A DNA stretch of 44,325 nt from Oceanospirillaceae bacterium (GCA_013373085.1 JABXIM010000084.1:1-44325); one strand, 5' to 3'. Counted from the first letter of the stretch, positions 18,337 to 26,963 are shown. Numbers and translations: made by a program. The notes: generated by a model not told the origin, from the letters alone.

Positions 18337-18553
18337 CGCCGATACCAATCGATCTGTACTGCGATCGATATTGCGGGTTCCCTTAAAGCAAAGCCGCTCC
18401 TGCGCATTAAGGATTCCCGCCATCCCTGACGGTGACGCGATGCCCGGAAACCTGTGCCGGCGTAAAACGCGCTGCGATGCATCGCTCTACCCACCCTCCG
18501 GTCCGGGGGTTCGGGACGGTTGGGCGCAATATCTTTTTCGCGTCACGCGTCAC
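18337..18553 (+). repeat. Dispersed repeat, copy A (with internal insertion)
   Basis: Opens with CAATCGATCTGTACTGCGAT, reaches GGGTT and is then interrupted by roughly 55 bases bounded by CCTTAA and TTAAGG. It then resumes with ACGCGATGCCCG, GATGCATCGCT, ACCCACCCTCCGGTCCG and the end module CGCGTCACGCGTCAC. The end runs into the last codons of the neighbouring minus-strand gene. Confidence 0.75.
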
Positions 18554-18857
18554 CCGAAAGCTTCTCTTCCACGCTGGCGACCTTGTCGGCCATGGTCTGC
18601 TCGCGGTCGGTGCGGGTACCAACCCGCATCGAGGTGGTGATGCGTGGCGCGCCCATTTCATGCAGCACCTCGTGGCAGCGCTTCACCGCGGCGAAGACTT
18701 CGTCCCAGCCGCCCTCGACGTTGGTGCCGTAGGCATGCATCTGGTGGTTGAGTCCCGCATCCTGGAAAACACGTTGGCAGGCGGTGACGTATTCGGACAC
18801 CGAAACGCCGACGCCGAGCGGCACCACGCACAGATCGATCATGACCCGCATCAGCAT
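18543..18857 (-). CDS. MTH1187/YqgV-type thiamine-binding protein
   Basis: A 104-aa single-domain protein of the thiamine-binding (formerly DUF77) family: MIDLCVVPLGVGVSVSEYV, YGTNVEGGWDEVFAAVKRCHE and GAPRITTSMRVGTRTD. Members bind thiamine or a similar ligand as ferredoxin-fold tetramers; their physiological role is unclear. The chosen ATG has AGGGG seven bases upstream and overlaps the end of the DUF1289 gene by seven bases, so the two are coupled. The final codons (SGDA and stop) are supplied by the end of a dispersed repeat. Confidence 0.9.
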   Translation of the reverse strand: MLMRVMIDLCVVPLGVGVSVSEYVTACQRVFQDAGLNHQMHAYGTNVEGGWDEVFAAVKRCHEVLHEMGAPRITTSMRVGTRTDREQTMADKVASVEEKLSGDA

Positions 18858-19042
18858 ATATCCCCTTTCTCACGGCGGCGAATGCGCGCCAGCACCTCGC
18901 GTTTCTCGTCGTTGCTCAACACGCCCCATTCGGCGATTTCCATTGCGTTGCGCAGACAGCCGGTGCAAAGGTCCCGAGGGCCGGGACAACAGACGCCTAC
19001 GCAGGGACTGCGAATCGGCGCTTCATTCTCGATTTCGATCAT
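18851..19042 (-). CDS. DUF1289 small cysteine-rich protein
   Basis: A 63-aa protein with the DUF1289 pattern SPCVGVCCPGPRDLCTGCLR followed by EIAEWGVLSNDEKREVLARI. The CxxxC and CxxC cysteines suggest metal or iron-sulfur binding; the biochemical role of the family is unknown. It overlaps the thiamine-binding-type gene and lies 30 bases after the CoA-pyrophosphatase gene, all on one strand. Confidence 0.92.
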   Translation of the reverse strand: MIEIENEAPIRSPCVGVCCPGPRDLCTGCLRNAMEIAEWGVLSNDEKREVLARIRRREKGDIC

Positions 19043-19072
19043 GGCGTTCCTGAAAAATAAGTGACAGCACCC

Positions 19073-19669
19073 TCAGGCAGGCGCCTGCTGATGCTCGGGG
19101 CGTGGTTTCATCGGAATGCCGGCATCGAAACCGACATTAAGCAGTTCCACCAGCATATAGGCCGTCAGCCCCCAGATGATGTAGTCCCCGTACTGATAGG
19201 CCGGCACATAGTGGGTCATGCCGCGAAAGTTGATCACGTCGGTACGCTGCCGGCGGTCCTCCAGGAAAAAGCTCAGCGGCACCTGGAACAGGCTCTCCAG
19301 CTCATGGGGATTGGGTTCCAGCCGCACCCCCCCCGGCACTACGCCGACCCAGGGCGTAACCTGCAACTGATGCTTCGACATCACCTGCCCCAGCGGGCCA
19401 ATCACGTCCACCAGTGCCGGATCCAGCCCGACTTCCTCCTGCGCTTCGCGCAGTGCCGTGAACAGGAGATCCGGATCGGTATTGTCCTGCTTGCCGCCCG
19501 GAAAGGCGACTTCACCCTGATGGGTCGACAGGTGGGAGGCGCGCCGGGTGAGGATCACCTTCGGGTCCGACTCATCCGTCAGCGCGATCAGCACACCGGC
19601 CTGCGGCCGACCGGTCTGAAGCTGCCGGGGGCGATAAGAGGCCAGTCTGCGACGTAACAACTCAAGCAT
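19073..19669 (-). CDS. Nudix hydrolase, CoA pyrophosphatase type
   Basis: This 198-aa enzyme should cleave CoA to 4'-phosphopantetheine and 3',5'-ADP. The family-specific string LTRRASHLSTHQGEVAFPGG precedes the Nudix box (GGKQDNTDPDLLFTALREAQEEVGL, split: FPGGKQDNTD and ALREAQEEVGL), which has the catalytic REAQEE glutamates. The open frame runs 29 codons further upstream, but MLELLRRRLASYRP is the usual start; its ribosome-binding site is weak. Same strand and next to the DUF1289 gene; divergent from another Nudix gene. Confidence 0.9.
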   Translation of the reverse strand: MLELLRRRLASYRPRQLQTGRPQAGVLIALTDESDPKVILTRRASHLSTHQGEVAFPGGKQDNTDPDLLFTALREAQEEVGLDPALVDVIGPLGQVMSKHQLQVTPWVGVVPGGVRLEPNPHELESLFQVPLSFFLEDRRQRTDVINFRGMTHYVPAYQYGDYIIWGLTAYMLVELLNVGFDAGIPMKPRPEHQQAPA

Positions 19670-19820
19670 CGGAATTCTGTTTCGAGGGATAATGCTTTCA
19701 TGATACCCCGGCTCGCAGGCAAAGACGAATGCCGGCGAGCGGCGCTTGCGGTGCATGGAACGGGGCCAGTAAAATGGCCGTGAAGCAGACAGTCGAATAG
19801 CGGAATACCGAGGTCAGGGT

Positions 19821-20375
19821 TTGAAATATTGCAGCCAGTGCGGCGAAAGCCTCAGCAAGAAAATTCCGCCGGGTGACAACCGCCCGCGCCACGTCTGCGA
19901 TGCCTGCGGCACCATTCACTACCTAAACCCCAAGATCATTGCCGGCTGCCTGCCGGTCTACGGCGACCGGGTACTGCTGTGCCGGCGGGCGATCGAGCCC
20001 CGTCTCGGCTACTGGACGCTGCCGGCGGGCTTTATGGAAAACGGCGAATCCACCGAGCAGGCCGCGGCCCGCGAAACCCTGGAGGAAGCCCGGGCCCAGG
20101 TACGCGTCGGCGAGCTCTACACCGTCACCTCGATCATTCACCTCGGCCAGGTACAGATGCTCTACCTCGCGGAACTGCCGCAGCCCGAATTTGGCCCGGG
20201 CGACGAATCGCTCGAGGTAGCATTGTTCCGCGAAGAGGAAATCCCCTGGGACGAGCTGGCCTTCCAGACCATCCGCAACGCGCTGCGATTCTATTTCGAG
20301 GACCGGCGCAGCAACCGCTTTCCGTTACGCCATATCGAGCTCGAGACGCGGCCAGGTACCTATATCAGCAACTGA
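19821..20375 (+). CDS. Zinc-ribbon Nudix hydrolase (NudC-like)
   Basis: The 184-aa protein starts with a four-cysteine zinc ribbon (CSQCGESL at 4 and CDACGTIHYLNP at about 33). A Nudix domain then begins at about residue 40, with GFMENGESTEQAAARE and EEARAQV at about 73-97. The conserved glycine after the EE pair is replaced, as in several related proteins, so the box is slightly non-canonical. The natural substrate is probably a nucleoside diphosphate derivative such as ADP-ribose or NADH, but this is inference. Start is TTG, with AGGTCAGGG just upstream. Confidence 0.88.
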   Translation: MKYCSQCGESLSKKIPPGDNRPRHVCDACGTIHYLNPKIIAGCLPVYGDRVLLCRRAIEPRLGYWTLPAGFMENGESTEQAAARETLEEARAQVRVGELYTVTSIIHLGQVQMLYLAELPQPEFGPGDESLEVALFREEEIPWDELAFQTIRNALRFYFEDRRSNRFPLRHIELETRPGTYISN

Positions 20376-20416
20376 CAGAGCATCAGCTGCAGACACAGCC
20401 CGGCCGTTCCCGCGGC

Positions 20417-21376
20417 CTATGCCTTGCCGAGTCCGTAGAGATCGGCGAACTTCGCCTTGATCGACTTGAGGTTGTCCTGCACGTAGGCCAGAAACGCCTC
20501 GGCAACCGGCGTCAGATGCTTGCTGCGCGGATACACGGTGCACCAGGAGCGGCGCAGCGGAAATCCGGCCAGATCGGCCTGCTCCAGCAAACCGTTTTCC
20601 AGCTCCAGCTGCACGCTCAGACGCGGCATCACCGCCACACCCAGCCCCGCCAGAACGCCATGTTTGACAGCGGCGTTGGAGCCCAGCTCCATGATGCCGT
20701 TAAGCTGCAGCCGTTGCTCGACGCAGAAGGCTTCCAGCGCCTTGCGGGTACCAGAGCCCTGCTCCCGCAACAGCAGCGGGCTCTCGAGAAAATCGGCGAG
20801 CGAGACATCTTTCCTGCCCGCCAGCGCATGCCCCTTGGGCAGCACCGCGATCAGCTCGTTGTCGAGAAACGGCATAAAGGTCAGCGAGCGGTCTTCCGGC
20901 ACCATTCCCATGATCACCAGGTCATCGTGATTCTCCGCCAGCCGCTCGATCGCCTGAGCCCGATTCACCACCTTGAGCTTGACGTCGACCTTGGGGTACT
21001 CCTGGAGGAAGCCCGCCAGCAGATGCGGCACGACGTACTGGGCCGTGCTCACCGCCGCCAGGTTCAGGGTACCCCACACCGTGCCCTCGAGCTCGGACAG
21101 CTGCATCTGCAGGTTCTCCAGCTCACCGAACACCTGCTGTACCGAGCGCGCCACCTGCTCTCCGGCCGCGGTGGTATAGAGTTTCTTGCCGACATAATCG
21201 AACAGCGGCTGGCCGAGCGCCTGCTCCAGTTGCCGGATCTGGGCACTGATCGCCGGCTGCGTCAGCCCGAGTTCTGCGGCAGCACGGCTGTAACCTTTAA
21301 GCCGATAGACTGCGGCAAACACCTGTAACTGCCGGAACGAAAGCCGGTTCAGCAACTGCGGCAGCGTGTAGGGCAT
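20417..21376 (-). CDS. pycR: LysR-family regulator of the pyruvate carboxylase genes
   Basis: 319 aa. The N-terminal winged helix-turn-helix (about 12-70: LSFRQLQVFAAVYRLKGYSRAAAELGLTQPAIS, split at VYRLKG / YSRAAAELGLTQPAIS) and a PBP2-like effector domain (about 95-300) are typical of LysR. It is divergent from pycA-pycB, as PycR is in Pseudomonas, which is the basis of the name. The effector is unknown. The ATG has GAGGTGACC immediately upstream. Confidence 0.85.
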   Translation of the reverse strand: MPYTLPQLLNRLSFRQLQVFAAVYRLKGYSRAAAELGLTQPAISAQIRQLEQALGQPLFDYVGKKLYTTAAGEQVARSVQQVFGELENLQMQLSELEGTVWGTLNLAAVSTAQYVVPHLLAGFLQEYPKVDVKLKVVNRAQAIERLAENHDDLVIMGMVPEDRSLTFMPFLDNELIAVLPKGHALAGRKDVSLADFLESPLLLREQGSGTRKALEAFCVEQRLQLNGIMELGSNAAVKHGVLAGLGVAVMPRLSVQLELENGLLEQADLAGFPLRRSWCTVYPRSKHLTPVAEAFLAYVQDNLKSIKAKFADLYGLGKA

Positions 21377-21480
21377 AAGGTCACCTCAATCATCAATACA
21401 GTGGCAGTCAGCGTGTCCGTCATCGAACGGCATCGAAGCGACCCCGTCCCAACGTTTTGCCGCGGCCCATCCTAGGCATA

Positions 21481-21522
21481 AGCAGAAATTTATACAAATT
21501 AAAAAAAATATCAATTTCAGCT
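21481..21522. promoter_or_regulatory. Candidate LysR-type operator between pycR and pycA
   Basis: A strikingly AT-rich patch within GC-rich DNA contains AGCAGAAATT and AATTTCAGCT, complementary at nine of ten positions and separated by 22 bases. The patch lies between the divergent genes, where a LysR regulator would bind. No sigma-70 promoter could be assigned confidently in this gap. Confidence 0.4.
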
Positions 21523-21601
21523 AACCACCCACACTGTACTACTTTAGAACGCTCATAGGCGCCCGATGCCACCGTGCATTCCGCCCTGACGGAGGAGCAG
21601 C

Positions 21602-23017
21602 ATGTTCAAGAAGTTACTGATCGCCAACCGCGGCGAGATCGCCGTGCGAATCGTGCGCGCCTGCGCCGAAATGGGGATCCGCTCGGTGGCGATCTACACC
21701 GAACCGGACCGCTACGCACTGCACGTCAAGCGTGCCGACGAAGCCCACTTCATGGGCGATGACCCGCTGGCCGGTTACCTGGACCCGCGACGCATCGTCA
21801 ACCTCGCCGCTGAAACCGGCTGCGATGCCATCCATCCCGGTTACGGCTTCCTGTCCGAGAACGCCGAGTTCGCCCGCATCTGCACCGAGCGCGGAATCGC
21901 CTTCATCGGTCCGGACGCCGACGTTATTGCCCGCATGGGCGACAAGACCGCCGCCCGCGACAGCATGATCAAGGCCGGCGTACCGGTTACCCCCGGCTCC
22001 GAGGGCAACCTCGCCGACCTCGACGAGGCGCTGGAAGTTGCCGGCAAGATCGACTATCCGGTCATGCTGAAGGCCACCTCCGGCGGCGGCGGCCGCGGTA
22101 TCCGTCGCTGCGACAGCGCCGACGAACTGCGTGCCCAGTACCCGCGCGTTATTTCGGAAGCCACCAAGGCATTCGGTTCGGCCGAGGTCTTCCTCGAGAA
22201 GTGCATCGTCGACCCCAAGCACATCGAGGTTCAGATCCTCGCCGACAGCCAGGGCAGCGCCATCCATCTGTTTGAGCGCGACTGCTCCATCCAGCGCCGT
22301 AACCAGAAGCTGATCGAAATCGCTCCGAGCCCGCAGCTGACGCCTGAACAGCGCGCCTACGTCGGCGACCTGGCGGTGAAAGCGGCCAAGGCCGTAGGCT
22401 ACGAGAACGCCGGTACCGTGGAGTTCCTGGTCACCGACAACGAAGTCTACTTCATGGAGATGAACACCCGGGTGCAGGTGGAGCACACCATCACCGAACA
22501 GATCACCGGCGTAGACATCGTACGGGAGCAGATCCGCATCGCCGCTGGACTGCCGCTGCAATACCGCCAGCAGGACATCCAGCACCGCGGTTTCGCGCTG
22601 CAGTTCCGTATCAACGCCGAAGACCCGAAGAACAACTTCCTGCCGAGCTTCGGCAAAGTGACACGCTACTATGCGCCAGGTGGCCCGGGAGTACGGACCG
22701 ATACCGCCATCTATACCGGTTACACCATTCCGCCCTATTTCGACTCGATGTGTCTGAAACTGATCGTCTGGGCGCTGAACTGGGATGATGTGCTGGATCG
22801 CGGCGCCCGAGCGCTGGCGGACATGCGCGTCCAGGGCATTCGCACCACAGCCCCGTATTACCAGGAAATCCTCAAGAACCCGGATTTCCGCAGCGGCGTA
22901 TTCAACACCAGTTTCGTACCGAACCACCCGGAGCTGCTGCAGTATTCGGAAAAACGCGACCCCAGCGAAATCGCCCTGGCGATCGCCGCAGCCATCGCAG
23001 CCCACGCCGGGCTTTGA
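21602..23017 (+). CDS. pycA: Pyruvate carboxylase subunit A (biotin carboxylase)
   Basis: This subunit carboxylates biotin with ATP and bicarbonate. The 471-aa sequence has the biotin carboxylase N-domain (MFKKLLIANRGEIAVRI), HPGYGFLSENA, the glycine-rich ATP-grasp loop GGGGRGIR and EMNTRVQVEHTITEQITG with the catalytic residues. It could be confused with AccC, but its partner directly downstream is a carboxyltransferase/biotin-carrier chain, so pyruvate carboxylase of the two-subunit type is favoured. GGAGG lies just before the ATG. Confidence 0.94.
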   Translation: MFKKLLIANRGEIAVRIVRACAEMGIRSVAIYTEPDRYALHVKRADEAHFMGDDPLAGYLDPRRIVNLAAETGCDAIHPGYGFLSENAEFARICTERGIAFIGPDADVIARMGDKTAARDSMIKAGVPVTPGSEGNLADLDEALEVAGKIDYPVMLKATSGGGGRGIRRCDSADELRAQYPRVISEATKAFGSAEVFLEKCIVDPKHIEVQILADSQGSAIHLFERDCSIQRRNQKLIEIAPSPQLTPEQRAYVGDLAVKAAKAVGYENAGTVEFLVTDNEVYFMEMNTRVQVEHTITEQITGVDIVREQIRIAAGLPLQYRQQDIQHRGFALQFRINAEDPKNNFLPSFGKVTRYYAPGGPGVRTDTAIYTGYTIPPYFDSMCLKLIVWALNWDDVLDRGARALADMRVQGIRTTAPYYQEILKNPDFRSGVFNTSFVPNHPELLQYSEKRDPSEIALAIAAAIAAHAGL

Positions 23018-23039
23018 CCCGGGACTGAAGGAGTACAAC

Positions 23040-24836
23040 ATGAGCAAGATAAAGGTTACCGACGTCATCCTGCGCGACGCCCATCAGTCCCTGATCGCCA
23101 CGCGGATGCGCACCGAAGACATGCTGCCGATCTGCGACAAGCTCGACCAGGTCGGCTACTGGTCCCTGGAAGTCTGGGGCGGCGCCACTTTCGACGCCTG
23201 CGTCCGCTTCCTCAAGGAAGATCCGTGGGAACGCCTGCGCCAGCTGCGCGCGGCGCTGCCGAACACCCGCCTGCAGATGCTGCTGCGCGGGCAGAACCTG
23301 CTGGGCTACCGCCACTACGCCGACGACGTAGTCGAGGCGTTCGTCGAGAAGGCCGCCAGCAACGGTATCGACGTGTTCCGTGTCTTCGACGCGCTGAACG
23401 ACCTGCGCAACCTCGAAACCGCGATTCGTGCGGTGAAGAAGGCCGGCAAGCACGCCCAGGGCACCATCTGCTACACCACCAGCCCGGTGCACACCACCGC
23501 GCTCTATGTCGAGCAGGCGAAAGCGCTCAAGGCGATGGGGGCGGACTCCCTTGCGCTCAAGGACATGGCCGGCCTGCTCACGCCCTACGCCACCTATGAC
23601 CTGGTCAAGGCGCTGCGCGAGGCGGTGGATCTGCCGATCTTCCTCCACTCTCACAGCACCGCGGGCCTTGCGGCGCAGTGCCAGCTGAAAGGGATCGAAG
23701 CCGGCGCCGAGCATATCGACACCGCCATTTCCTCGTTCGCCTGGGGCACCAGCCATCCGGCCACCGAGTCCCAGGTTGCGGCGCTGCGCGACAGCCAGTA
23801 CGACACCGGTCTCGACCTGGAACTGCTGCAGGAGATCGCCGACTACTTCGCCGAAGTGCGCAAGAAGTACCACCAGTTCGAGAGCGAATTCACCCGCGAG
23901 GACGTCTCGGTACAGATCAACCAGGTACCGGGCGGCATGATGTCGAACCTCGCCAACCAGCTAAAGGAGCAGCATGCCCTGGGCCGTATCCGCGAAGTGT
24001 TCGCCGAGATCCCGCGGGTGCGCGAAGACCTCGGCTACCCGCCGCTGGTCACGCCGACCTCCCAGATCGTCGGCACCCAGGCGGTGCTCAACGTGCTGGC
24101 GGGCGAGCGTTACAAGACCATCACCAACGAGGTCAAGCGCTACCTGGCGGGCGGTTACGGCCAGCCGCCGGCGCCGGTCAACGCCGAACTGCAGAAGCAG
24201 GCGATCGGCAACGGTGAAGTCATCGACGGCCGCCCGGCCGACCAGCTGCCGCCGGAAATGGCGCGCCTGCGCGCCGAAATCGGCGAACTGGCGCAGAGCG
24301 ACGAGGACGTGCTGACCTTCGCCATGTTCCAGGATATCGGCCGCCAGTTCCTGTCCGAACGCGCCGCCGGCACCCTGCAGCCGGAAGCGCTGCTGCCGCC
24401 GGCCGGCAGCGATCAGCGTCCGGTCGACGAAGGTGTTCCGACCGAGTTCAACATCGACGTGCATGGCGAGACCTACGAGGTTTCGATCACCGGCGTCGGC
24501 AACGTCGGCACCGGCAAGCGTCATGTATTCCTGACCCTCGACGGCGTGCCGCAGGAAGTGCTGTTCGAGCCCAAGAACCTTTACGTCGCCAGTGGCGCCA
24601 GCGGCCGCGCCAAGGCCACCGCCCCGGGCCACGTCACCACCGCGATGCCGGGCAACATTGTCGATGTCCTGATCGCGGTCGGCGACAAGGTCGACGCCGG
24701 CAAGGCCGTGCTGGTGACCGAAGCGATGAAGATGGAAACCGAGGTGCAGGCGCCGATCGGCGGCACCGTCGTCGCAGTGCACGTGGTCAAGGGCGACCGC
24801 GTCACCCCGGGCGAGGTGCTGATCGAGATCGAATAG
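23040..24836 (+). CDS. pycB: Pyruvate carboxylase subunit B (carboxyltransferase with biotin carrier)
   Basis: 598 aa. The N-terminal carboxyltransferase TIM barrel starts VTDVILRDAHQSLIATRM and contains FRVFDALNDLRN and LKDMAGLLTP with the metal-binding lysine and histidines (HSHSTAG). A PYC/OADA linker follows. The C-terminal biotinyl domain carries EAMKM with the biotin lysine at K564. It makes oxaloacetate from pyruvate with PycA, feeding the TCA cycle. Similar chains serve as oxaloacetate decarboxylase alpha, but no beta/gamma membrane subunits are present. An open frame runs 85 codons further into pycA, but GGAG and the conserved start fix this ATG. Confidence 0.95.
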   Translation: MSKIKVTDVILRDAHQSLIATRMRTEDMLPICDKLDQVGYWSLEVWGGATFDACVRFLKEDPWERLRQLRAALPNTRLQMLLRGQNLLGYRHYADDVVEAFVEKAASNGIDVFRVFDALNDLRNLETAIRAVKKAGKHAQGTICYTTSPVHTTALYVEQAKALKAMGADSLALKDMAGLLTPYATYDLVKALREAVDLPIFLHSHSTAGLAAQCQLKGIEAGAEHIDTAISSFAWGTSHPATESQVAALRDSQYDTGLDLELLQEIADYFAEVRKKYHQFESEFTREDVSVQINQVPGGMMSNLANQLKEQHALGRIREVFAEIPRVREDLGYPPLVTPTSQIVGTQAVLNVLAGERYKTITNEVKRYLAGGYGQPPAPVNAELQKQAIGNGEVIDGRPADQLPPEMARLRAEIGELAQSDEDVLTFAMFQDIGRQFLSERAAGTLQPEALLPPAGSDQRPVDEGVPTEFNIDVHGETYEVSITGVGNVGTGKRHVFLTLDGVPQEVLFEPKNLYVASGASGRAKATAPGHVTTAMPGNIVDVLIAVGDKVDAGKAVLVTEAMKMETEVQAPIGGTVVAVHVVKGDRVTPGEVLIEIE

Positions 24837-24916
24837 TGGGAGCCGCGCCCCGCGGCGAACAGAGCCGGCACCGCATTGATTTGCGGTGGCATTCGCGGCG
24901 GGGGCGCCGCTCCCAC
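24836..24916. repeat. REP-type doublet (REPIN-like) after pycB
   Basis: Two inverted units begin GTGGGAGCCGCGCC and end GGCGCCGCTCCCAC, each followed inward by a CGCGGCGAA-like segment, over 81 bases starting at the pycB stop codon. The outer motif resembles the GTGGGAGC REP cores common in Pseudomonas. It probably stabilises or ends the pycAB mRNA. No RAYT transposase lies in the window. Confidence 0.65.
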
Positions 24917-24949
24917 GGGTGCGGCGGGCCAGCCGAAACGTTTTTTCTA

Positions 24950-25852
24950 CTACACCGTTTCCAGCGCGCCGGAGCGCCGTGGCGGCTGCCACTGGCTGAG
25001 GATGACGCCACCGATGACCAGCGCCGAGGCGGCCAGCTGCTCGGCGTTCAGCGTCTCGCGCAGCAGCAGATAGGCCAGTAGCAGCGTGAATACCGGAATC
25101 AGGTTGATGTAGGCCGACGCCTGGCTGGCCGGAATCCAGGATACGCCGAGGTTATACAGGCCATAGGCGAAAATGTTCACGGCGATACCGAGGAACAGGA
25201 TGGCGGCCACCGCTTCCGGCACCCAGGCCTGCGGCAATGCCACCTGCGGCAGCGCCAGCGACGGCAGGAAGAACAGCGTGCCGCAAAACGACTGCAGCGC
25301 GGTCAGCAGCCAGGGTGAATAGCGCGACGACAGCTGCTTCAGGCACAGCGTGTAGACCGTGGCGCAGAGCATGGCGCAGAACTCGAGGAAGTTGCCCAGC
25401 AGCGGATTCGGCGCCATCGCGCTCTCTTCAGCGGCAAGACTCAGCCAGATGGCACCCACAACCGCCAGACCGAAACCGCCCCAGGCCTGCTTTTGCAGCC
25501 GCTCGCGCAGACAGAACCAGGCACCGACCGCCACCAGCAACGGCAACAGCGCGGTGATCATGCCGGCCTGGGCGGCGCTGGTGTACTGCAGCGCGTTGGC
25601 CTCGAACAGAAAATACAGACAGGGCTCGGCCAGCATCAGCGCGCCGATCAATTTCCATTCGCCGGCACGGTAGTCGACCGGACCGAAACGCCGTAGCAGC
25701 CAGACAAAGCAGCAGGACGCCACCAGCATCCGCCCCGTCAGCACCACCATCGGATCGTAATAGGCGAACGCGAACTTGAGCACGACGAAGGAACTCGCCC
25801 AGAGCAGCATGGCGAGCATCAGGCAGAGCATTGGCAAAGCACGGTTAAACAT
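24950..25852 (-). CDS. EamA-family DMT transporter
   Basis: A 300-aa membrane protein with ten predicted helices in two EamA repeats (about 5-135 and 150-285). Diagnostic phrases are LLWASSFVVLKFAF, ALQYTSAAQAGMITALLPLLVA and SWIPASQASAYINLIPVF with the conserved LRETL. Members export amino acids, metabolites or drugs; the substrate cannot be told. An in-frame extension of 18 codons upstream is open, but MFNRALPMLCLML leads straight into the first helix. The start has a weak ribosome-binding site. It is divergent from marC. Confidence 0.92.
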   Translation of the reverse strand: MFNRALPMLCLMLAMLLWASSFVVLKFAFAYYDPMVVLTGRMLVASCCFVWLLRRFGPVDYRAGEWKLIGALMLAEPCLYFLFEANALQYTSAAQAGMITALLPLLVAVGAWFCLRERLQKQAWGGFGLAVVGAIWLSLAAEESAMAPNPLLGNFLEFCAMLCATVYTLCLKQLSSRYSPWLLTALQSFCGTLFFLPSLALPQVALPQAWVPEAVAAILFLGIAVNIFAYGLYNLGVSWIPASQASAYINLIPVFTLLLAYLLLRETLNAEQLAASALVIGGVILSQWQPPRRSGALETV

Positions 25853-26042
25853 GGCACCAGTCCTCGATCCGACGGTCGCACGGGCGCGAACCGGACCGGG
25901 CAGCATAGCGCCGGCAAATCATAAGTGAAGTGAATAATTTTTACTCTGCATTAGGAAATCTTATCCACCAACACAGCACGGATGGCTACGGCAGCGGCCT
26001 GGCGGGTGATAAACTGCGCGCTTTGCGAGTGAGCCCGCCGAC

Positions 26043-26648
26043 ATGTCGCTGCTGATCACCACCTGGATCAAGTTTTCCTTTCTCTTCGCACCTTTCTTCG
26101 TGGTGTCGATGTTTTTATCCCTGACCCGCAACGACAGCCGGGCGGAACGACGCTCGATTGCCAACCGGGCCGTGTTCGCCGCCTTCTGCATTTCGCTGGT
26201 GCTGTTCTTCTTTGGCACGCCGCTGTTCGAAGCTCTGGGTATCACGCTGAACTCCTTCCGTATCGGCGCCGGCATCCTGCTGTTTCTATCCGGCGTCAGC
26301 CTGGTGCGCGACGGCGTGCGCCACAACGCCGAGGTCCCCAACGAGCAGCGCGAAGATGTCTCGGTGGTCCCACTGGCGCTGCCGACCATCGTCGGTCCGG
26401 CCACCATCGGCGCCATCCTGGTCTACGGCGCAGAACTGAAAGGGCTGGACTTGGCCTGGGGCATCGGCGGTATGGTACTGGCGCTGGGCTGCCTGCTGGC
26501 GCTGCTGCATATGGCCAGCGGCATCGAGCGGCTGCTCGGCCGTACCGGACTCAATATCCTCAGCAAGATCACCGGCCTGATCCTGTCGGCGATGGCCTCG
26601 CAGATCGTGCTAACCGGCATTCATGGCTTCATGCTAAGGAACCTATGA
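26043..26648 (+). CDS. MarC-family integral membrane protein
   Basis: A 201-aa protein with six helices and the MarC/UPF0056 pattern: LFAPFFVVSMFLSLT, FGTPLFEALGITLNSFRIGAGILLF (split at LGITLNSF / RIGAGILLF), PLALPTIVGPATIGA and MASQIVLTGIHGF. Despite the name, a drug-resistance role for MarC was not upheld; function is unknown. The last codons and the stop are supplied by a MITE inserted at the end of the gene. Removing the element and one CTAA copy would give an end reading MLSNGL instead of MLRNL. Confidence 0.93.
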   Translation: MSLLITTWIKFSFLFAPFFVVSMFLSLTRNDSRAERRSIANRAVFAAFCISLVLFFFGTPLFEALGITLNSFRIGAGILLFLSGVSLVRDGVRHNAEVPNEQREDVSVVPLALPTIVGPATIGAILVYGAELKGLDLAWGIGGMVLALGCLLALLHMASGIERLLGRTGLNILSKITGLILSAMASQIVLTGIHGFMLRNL

Positions 26649-26902
26649 ATAAGTCCCAATGCGGCTCTGGCTTACAGCGCAATCCGGAATCGCGGCGCAG
26701 TTTCGAAAGCATGCCGGGGCCTGTCGAGGAACTGCAACAAAGAATCCGGTTCGCGCTGAAAGCCCCGAAGGGCGGGCCCTGAAGCATGCATCTGCGTTGT
26801 TGCAGTGCTTGATAAGGACTAAGGCCATTGTCTGCGCACTGCGCCTAGCATCTGCACGCTTCAGGGCTCGCAGAGCGCAACTGGGACTTGTTCATAGGTT
26901 CC
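26638..26902. mobile_element. IS5-like miniature inverted-repeat element (265 bp)
   Basis: Terminal inverted repeats start GGAACCTATGAATAAGTCCC on the left and, read inward from the right end, GGAACCTATGAACAAGTCCC, with one mismatch over 21 bases. A perfect 4-bp direct duplication CTAA flanks it (26634-26637 and 26903-26906). From memory, IS5 ends begin GGAAGGTGCGAA(C/T)AAG and IS5 elements duplicate YTAR, so this looks like a non-autonomous IS5-group relative. No transposase frame is recognisable inside. It accounts for nearly all of the 315-base gap after marC. Confidence 0.85.
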
Positions 26903-26963
26903 CTAAGCAACGGCTTGTGATTTCTCGGCTAGTATTGATCTGTCGACGACAGGGAGGCCCGAA

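Noticed and set aside
22785-23039. 85-codon N-terminal extension of pycB overlapping pycA
   Set aside because: Arg/Ser/Pro-rich out-of-frame translation of pycA; the conserved start with GGAG is at 23040.
21614-23068. 484-codon minus-strand frame opposite pycA
   Set aside because: Shadow of pycA, which has all biotin carboxylase motifs and a perfect GGAGG.
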